A stretch of 37,989 nucleotides of DNA, from NCBI GenBank assembly GCA_013298075.1, contig JAAFJG010000045.1:1-37989 (forward strand), in the 5' to 3' direction. Below, piece by piece: positions 33,899-37,989 of this stretch (position 1 is the stretch's first letter; every line of letters begins with the position of its first letter). The stretch comes from Cytophagales bacterium. Lineage in GTDB: Bacteria; Bacteroidota; Bacteroidia; Cytophagales; Microscillaceae. Below the pieces are notes generated by a model. The model searched no databases. It saw nothing but the letters and a program-made list of their open reading frames with translations, and was not told where the DNA came from. The position numbers and the translations under genes are program-made.

Positions 33899-35344
33899 AT
33901 GAAAACAACCACTAATTTTATCAATATACTTTTTTTAATTTCTGTTCTTTTTTTTGCTACTGCTTGTAAAAAAATTGTAGAATTAGAGGCTATTGATTAC
34001 GTCGATTTGAAAGCCAGTTTTTTTATGTCTGATATTGTGGCTCGTGAAGGGCAAACGATTTCATTCACACAAACTTCTACCATTGTTGCCAAACAATTTG
34101 CCTGGAATTTTGGCAACCAAAAAAATTCTACTGACAAGAACCCAACAAATATTTACAATAATTTTGGTAAATATAATATTACCTTGACAGTCAAAAAAGA
34201 ACAAGGAAATTTGATAGATTCAACCCAAAAAACAATCACAATTATCCCAAGAACTCAACAAGCAGCCCGCGAGTTTTTTTATGGTGATGCAGGAACAGAT
34301 GAACAAGGTTTTTGTATTACAGAGGCAGAAAATAATGGTTTTTTGTTGGTAGGAAGGCAAAATATAAATGTTTTGTATGTAGTCAGAATCAATAATGCAG
34401 GCGTAAAATTATGGGAAAAAAGAATTGATAATATCACATTAGGAACAATTACTCCGCGTGCCGTTTTCAAAACTGTGGACAATGATTTTATTATTGTAGG
34501 CAATTATCAATATAATACAACAGATAATGATGCTTTTATAGTTAAATTAGCCAATGATGGCTCTGCTGAAAGATGGAGAATTATAAGAAATACTTCTCAA
34601 AGCGAAGAATATACGTCTGTGGTGCAATATGGAAATAGAATTTTGATTGGCGGAAGTACTACTTCAAACTCTACTACAGGCACTATCAATAAAATTTTAT
34701 TAGAAGAATATAATTTAGATGGAATTTTGCAATCAAGCCAAACTGATGGCACAAATTGGAAATTGAATAGTGCAGAATTTGCCTTAGATGGATTTACTTG
34801 TGCGATTACAGAAGCCTCAAGTCCTTCTTTGATTTTTTATAATACGGCTTTTGAGCAACGTAGAAAAAGAACTTTGGACTTTTTAGAAGGAACTGCTAAT
34901 GACGTTACAACCCTTGACGAAGGTTTTGTAACCGTAGGTTATTATTTATCTAATAATTTGGATATTAATGGCAACCGAATTAGACACGGTTTTATCTCAC
35001 GAATTAGTAATTTTGCTCAATATGAATGGACTATCAAAGCCCGCAAAACAGAAATATATGCTGAAGAATTTAAAAGAGTAATTCAATTACAAAGTGATGA
35101 AAGTTTTATCGCTATTGGCACAAACACAAATCCTTTGTCAGGCAAAGATGTGGTTGTTTGTAAATATGATAAAAACGGAAATTTGGTCAAATATAAATTG
35201 ATTGGTAATACTAAAGATGATGAAGGTTTTGATGTAAAAATAATTTCGCCTACTGAATTTTATGTATTTGGAACGTTTCAACAAACCACAGGCGCAGAAA
35301 GACGAGATTTTTATTTGATAAAATTAGACCAAAATTTAGACTAA
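33899..35344 (+). CDS. PKD-domain lipoprotein
   Basis: The 481-residue protein has a lipoprotein signal peptide (lipobox FATAC, Cys23). A PKD-type immunoglobulin-like domain spans about 34-120, with FAWNFGNQ and PTNIYNNFGKYNITLTV. The remaining about 350 residues form repeated beta blades, such as FLLVGRQNINVLYVVRINN, DFIIVGNYQYNT and SFIAIGTNTNPL, that resemble a beta-propeller of the 'GLVVAGxT' type found in Bacteroidota. It is likely a surface lipoprotein that binds a polymer or protein; the substrate is unknown. The gene is alone, with promoter 33836-33867 and terminator 35354-35400. Confidence 0.85.
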   Translation: MKTTTNFINILFLISVLFFATACKKIVELEAIDYVDLKASFFMSDIVAREGQTISFTQTSTIVAKQFAWNFGNQKNSTDKNPTNIYNNFGKYNITLTVKKEQGNLIDSTQKTITIIPRTQQAAREFFYGDAGTDEQGFCITEAENNGFLLVGRQNINVLYVVRINNAGVKLWEKRIDNITLGTITPRAVFKTVDNDFIIVGNYQYNTTDNDAFIVKLANDGSAERWRIIRNTSQSEEYTSVVQYGNRILIGGSTTSNSTTGTINKILLEEYNLDGILQSSQTDGTNWKLNSAEFALDGFTCAITEASSPSLIFYNTAFEQRRKRTLDFLEGTANDVTTLDEGFVTVGYYLSNNLDINGNRIRHGFISRISNFAQYEWTIKARKTEIYAEEFKRVIQLQSDESFIAIGTNTNPLSGKDVVVCKYDKNGNLVKYKLIGNTKDDEGFDVKIISPTEFYVFGTFQQTTGAERRDFYLIKLDQNLD

Positions 35345-35353
35345 AAAATGTAT

Positions 35354-35400
35354 AAAACTTGGTTTTATTTGCTTTGAAACGAATAAAATCAAGTTTTTTT
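35354..35400 (+). terminator. Intrinsic terminator of the PKD lipoprotein gene
   Basis: AAAACTTGGTTTTATT pairs with AATAAAATCAAGTTTT over 16 bp with one mismatch, followed by a T run. It starts 10 bp after the stop. Confidence 0.85.
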
Positions 35401-35431
35401 TTAAATATTTAAGCAATTATATCTCGATGTC

Positions 35432-35500
35432 AAAAGAAAATCCGTTTTAATCTGCTAAATCAGCGTTATCCGCGTGCTAAAAATCTTTATCATTAAAAAC
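35432..35500. repeat. Element E core fragment
   Basis: AATCCGTTTTAATCTGCTAA and CAGCGTTATCCGCGTGCTAA match the reverse complement of the element E core; the ends are degenerate but ATTAAAAACTCTATT remains on the right. It lies between convergent genes. From 35501 to 35608 there is no feature. Confidence 0.65.
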
Positions 35501-35608
35501 TCTATTGATTTTTTGCATTGCCAAAATGGTATAAATTTAATTCATATAATTTTCTTTCAAATTTTCATATTTTTACGATTTTTTGGAAAAATTTTATGGT
35601 AAGATTTT

Positions 35609-36277
35609 CTACTTTATTTTATATTCTCTCAACAAAATTTGTGTTTCTAAAATCATTTTATCTACACTTTCACGTTCTGTGCCATCATAATAACCTCTAA
35701 TTCGATGTTGTTTATCCACCAAAATAAATTTTGAGGCGTGCATAAATTCAGGCGTGATAGCATTTCCTTCTTCGCCTGCATTGATTTTGAAACCGCTGTA
35801 TGCTAATTGATATATTTTTTTCTTATCACCCGTCAAAAAATGCCATTGTGTTGCATTAGCACTATATTTTTTGCCATAATCTTTCAAAACTTCAGGCGTA
35901 TCATTTTCAGGATCTACCGTAAAAGAAATAATTTGAACAGAAGGAATTTTAGCAAAATGCTCCTGCACACGCATCAATTCCGAACTCATTTTTGGGCAAA
36001 GCGTAGGATTTCCACATTTTGTAAAAAAGAAATCTACAATATATAATTTCCCTTCTAAATCTTTTTTGCCAAAATCTTTGTTATTTTGGTCTGTAAAATT
36101 AAAATCGGGCAAGGTATGATAGGTATTAACTTGCCATTTTCCTTTGACTTGAGTCGAATCTAAAGGATAATAAATCGTTACTTTATAATGATTGGTAACA
36201 AAAAATTGTAAAAATAAAAAGACAAAAATAGGCAATATTAAAAGTGCAAATAAGATTAAAAACTTAGAGTTTTTCAT
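35609..36277 (-). CDS. SCO1/SenC family protein
   Basis: The 222-residue protein is anchored by an N-terminal membrane helix (about 6-28). A thioredoxin-like domain follows, with FTDQNNKDFG and YIVDFFFTKCG leading to Cys88 and Cys94, and the distal His180 in FMHASKFILVD. SCO1 proteins deliver copper to the CuA site of cytochrome c oxidase or act as thiol reductases on the outer face of the membrane. The usual CxxxCP motif is here C-x5-CP (CGNPTLCP), two residues longer. The Cys and His ligands are otherwise present. The gene has a perfect promoter at 36310-36340. No oxidase genes are adjacent. Confidence 0.9.
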   Translation of the reverse strand: MKNSKFLILFALLILPIFVFLFLQFFVTNHYKVTIYYPLDSTQVKGKWQVNTYHTLPDFNFTDQNNKDFGKKDLEGKLYIVDFFFTKCGNPTLCPKMSSELMRVQEHFAKIPSVQIISFTVDPENDTPEVLKDYGKKYSANATQWHFLTGDKKKIYQLAYSGFKINAGEEGNAITPEFMHASKFILVDKQHRIRGYYDGTERESVDKMILETQILLREYKIK

Positions 36278-36309
36278 TGTTTTTTGAAATAAATTTGATA
36301 ATTTTTGTG

Positions 36310-36340
36310 CAAATATAAATCAAAAATTGATGTTTTCAAA
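36310..36340 (-). promoter_or_regulatory. Promoter for the SCO1-like gene
   Basis: On the minus strand TTTG (36337-36340), 19 bp, then TATATTTG (36310-36317): a perfect TTTG-N19-TAnnTTTG. The start codon is 33 bp downstream. Confidence 0.7.
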
Positions 36341-36400
36341 AATAATTATGTATTTTTATAGTTAAATTTTGGTTTATTTTTTTGATTTATTTTCTTGATT

Positions 36401-37516
36401 TTATGGTATTAATTTCCCATTTTCAATCGTAAAAATGGCAGGTTTTATATGGATAGTTGCAAAAATTTGTGCAGTGCGTTCTGGGCGTGCATCTGTCACA
36501 AAAATTTGCCCAAAAGTTTCATCATTCACTAATTTAATCAGTTGTTGGATTCTAAAATCATCTAATTTATCAAAAATATCATCTAACAATAAAATAGGTT
36601 TAAATTGTTTTTTTTGATAAATAATTTCATATTGAGCCAATTTTAACGCAATTAAAAAAGATTTTTGTTGCCCTTGCGAGCCATATTTTTTGAGTGGATA
36701 ATTATCAATAAAAAAAATAATATCGTCTTTATGCGTCCCAAAAGTTGTTCTTTTTAATAGTACATCTTTTTGAAATGCTTGATAATATTTATTTTTAAAA
36801 TCTTTCAATAAAAAATCTGCCTTGTATTCAAAATGACAACTTTCTTTTTTTTGCGTCAAGAAATCATAATTTTTTTGAAAAATAGGTAAAAATTCTTCCA
36901 TAAATAATTGTCTTTTTTGCGTGATTTTTTCTCCAAAATTCAACAAATATTTATCATACGTTTCTATCAAAGTTGTATCAAGAGCCGTATTTTGTTTCAA
37001 AATAGCATTTCTTTGCGACAAATAATGATTATAATGAATTAAATTTTGCAAATATTCTTTATCAATTTGAGAAATCAAACTATCCAAAAAACGCCTTCTT
37101 TCTTCACTTCCTTCTGCTATCAAATCTTGGTCGCTTGGCGCAATCATCACCATAGGAAAACGCCCAATATGTTCAGTAATTTTTGTATAAACCAAATCAT
37201 TCACTTTCAAAATTTTCTTTTGTCCTATTTGTATCGCACAATAAATTTCAAAATTTTCTTCTGAATTTTGTGCTAAATTCTGTCCATTCATACAAAAATT
37301 TCCTTTTATCATCATCATATCTTGTGCATGTAAAATATTTTGCGTATCAGTATTCAAAAAATAACTTTTACTCATCGATAAATAATGCAAAGCATCTAAT
37401 AAATTGGTTTTTCCTGCTCCATTTTCGCCTGAGATACAATTAATTTTTGCCTCAAATTCGACTTCAAGTGTTTCATAATTTTTGAATTGGAAAAGAGAAA
37501 GTTTTGAAATATACAC
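36401..37516 (-). CDS. recF: DNA replication and repair protein RecF
   Basis: The 371-residue SMC-like ATPase loads RecA at gapped DNA with RecO/RecR. It has Walker A GENGAGKT (30-37), the conserved LSMSKSYF (about 47-54), MVMIAPSDQDLI with GSEERRRFLD (about 126-144), a helical mid-region, the signature YGSQGQQKSFLIALKLAQ and Walker B ILLLDDIFDKLDD. The length matches the family. It starts with GTG at 37516; no in-frame ATG lies upstream. No dnaA, dnaN or gyrB gene is adjacent, a common arrangement outside the gammaproteobacteria. Confidence 0.96.
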   Translation of the reverse strand: MYISKLSLFQFKNYETLEVEFEAKINCISGENGAGKTNLLDALHYLSMSKSYFLNTDTQNILHAQDMMMIKGNFCMNGQNLAQNSEENFEIYCAIQIGQKKILKVNDLVYTKITEHIGRFPMVMIAPSDQDLIAEGSEERRRFLDSLISQIDKEYLQNLIHYNHYLSQRNAILKQNTALDTTLIETYDKYLLNFGEKITQKRQLFMEEFLPIFQKNYDFLTQKKESCHFEYKADFLLKDFKNKYYQAFQKDVLLKRTTFGTHKDDIIFFIDNYPLKKYGSQGQQKSFLIALKLAQYEIIYQKKQFKPILLLDDIFDKLDDFRIQQLIKLVNDETFGQIFVTDARPERTAQIFATIHIKPAIFTIENGKLIP

Positions 37517-37527
37517 TTTATTTTTTT

Positions 37528-37608
37528 GTTTTTATGTTTAAAGTGAATTACATAAAAAATAAAACTACAAAACTTCAAAAAAAAGTCTTGTAATTTTATA
37601 TTAAACAT
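37528..37608. repeat. Imperfect long hairpin upstream of recF
   Basis: TTTATGTTTAA (near 37530) and TTAAACATAAA (near 37600) form the base, and ACTACAAAACTT with AAGTCTTGTAAT forms an upper stem after an internal unpaired stretch. It could be a terminator for a plus-strand transcript or a decayed element. No gene is visible from 37609 to 37765. Confidence 0.45.
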
Positions 37609-37765
37609 AAAAGTTCGATAATAGATAATTCCAGTTTTACGACCTCAATAGTTATGCCATTAGAAAAAAAATTTTACAATATAAATGTTAGTATTTAAAA
37701 AGAGAAAATCTATGATGCATATAATTACCTGAGTGACATTGATAATCTTATGACATTACAAATAT

Positions 37766-37792
37766 TTTGTTACTGTAATTAAAAGTGTGGAA
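37766..37792. mobile_element. Element D, left-end fragment
   Basis: Twenty-seven bases beginning TTTGTTACTGTAATT are identical to 8722-8748, the left end of D copy 1. The following sequence diverges and no right end is found before the A4 insertion. Confidence 0.7.
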
Positions 37793-37865
37793 GTATTTTT
37801 TACATCAAAATATAGTGTAATTTCTAAAAAATATTTTAAAATTTCATATAAAACGGAGGCATTAA

Positions 37866-37989
37866 GGGAGCATATAAAAAATAAACTACCCACTCAAAAA
37901 AACTTATTTTTAGTTCCCTCACCGCTGGGGAGGGTTAGGGTGGGGCTTTTTAGTCAAATTATGCCCCACCCCAGCCCTCCCCAAAGGTG
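37866..37989. mobile_element. MITE-like element A, copy 4 (cut by window end)
   Basis: It begins GGGAGCATATAAAAAATAAA and matches A1 almost throughout, including the GGGGAGGGTTAGGGTGGGG arm and its partner CCCCACCCCAGCCCTCCCC. The loop is slightly longer than in A1. The right end lies beyond the window. Confidence 0.85.

Noticed and set aside
36401-37516. Replication origin near recF
   Set aside because: No dnaA, dnaN or gyrB neighbours and no cluster of DnaA boxes was seen; recF is often separated from the origin in Bacteroidota.
37396-37608. Minus-strand frame of 70 codons upstream of and overlapping recF
   Set aside because: It overlaps the well-supported recF start in another frame and reads through a hairpin.

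Overview
The window is a very AT-rich (clearly under one third G+C) chromosomal segment of a Bacteroidota bacterium, most likely of Cytophagales type. The evidence is: many promoters of the Bacteroidota form TTTG-N19/20-TAnnTTTG, start codons without Shine-Dalgarno sequences, lipoproteins with short lipoboxes, an OmpA protein with thrombospondin type-3 repeats, a fused GlnRS-era housekeeping set (glnS, recG, recF, rpe, yqeY, cvpA, SCO1), and several families of secreted proteins typical of that phylum. No tRNA, rRNA, CRISPR array, prophage or intact transposase gene was seen.

Layout. 1-1007 is non-coding with a 124-bp direct repeat. 1034-2860 is a fused two-NBD peptide ABC ATPase, convergent with an alpha/beta hydrolase (2943-3722). 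Then on the minus strand come a PD-(D/E)XK-like protein, a membrane GAF protein, a subtilisin-like protease and two small proteins (3907-8567). 8568-9654 is a repeat-rich gap with an Rpn-type nuclease pseudogene. 9655-15928 holds an NYN + cold-shock-domain protein, glnS, and a large hybrid histidine kinase with a degenerate phytochrome-like sensor. 16400-21555 holds four cell-envelope proteins (two lipoproteins, a PspC protein, a secreted protein) and a TPR protein. 21556-22846 is a 1.3-kb gene-free patchwork of inverted repeats and hairpins. 22847-29957 holds a small secreted protein, recG, the OmpA/TSP3 protein and a TPR-GAF histidine kinase. 29958-31014 is a second repeat island. 31015-33743 (minus) is a run yqeY-cvpA-CBS protein-rpe. 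33899-37516 holds a PKD lipoprotein, an SCO1-like protein and recF.

The most striking content lies between the genes: at least eight families of small non-autonomous elements (called here A to H), most with terminal inverted repeats and internal hairpins but no coding capacity. Family A has 3-bp TTA target duplications at three sites, and one copy is inserted into a family D element whose uninterrupted relative is present elsewhere in the window, so empty and filled sites can be compared directly. A family D end supplies the last codons and stop of rpe. A palindromic CCTCCAGATTTATCTGGAGG unit occurs singly and as 21- and 22-bp tandem arrays. The genes themselves are mostly ordinary; the degenerate phytochrome kinase, the NYN-CSD fusion and the possible mutually exclusive hairpins before cvpA deserve a second look. 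All family assignments are from reading motifs by eye; no database search was made.
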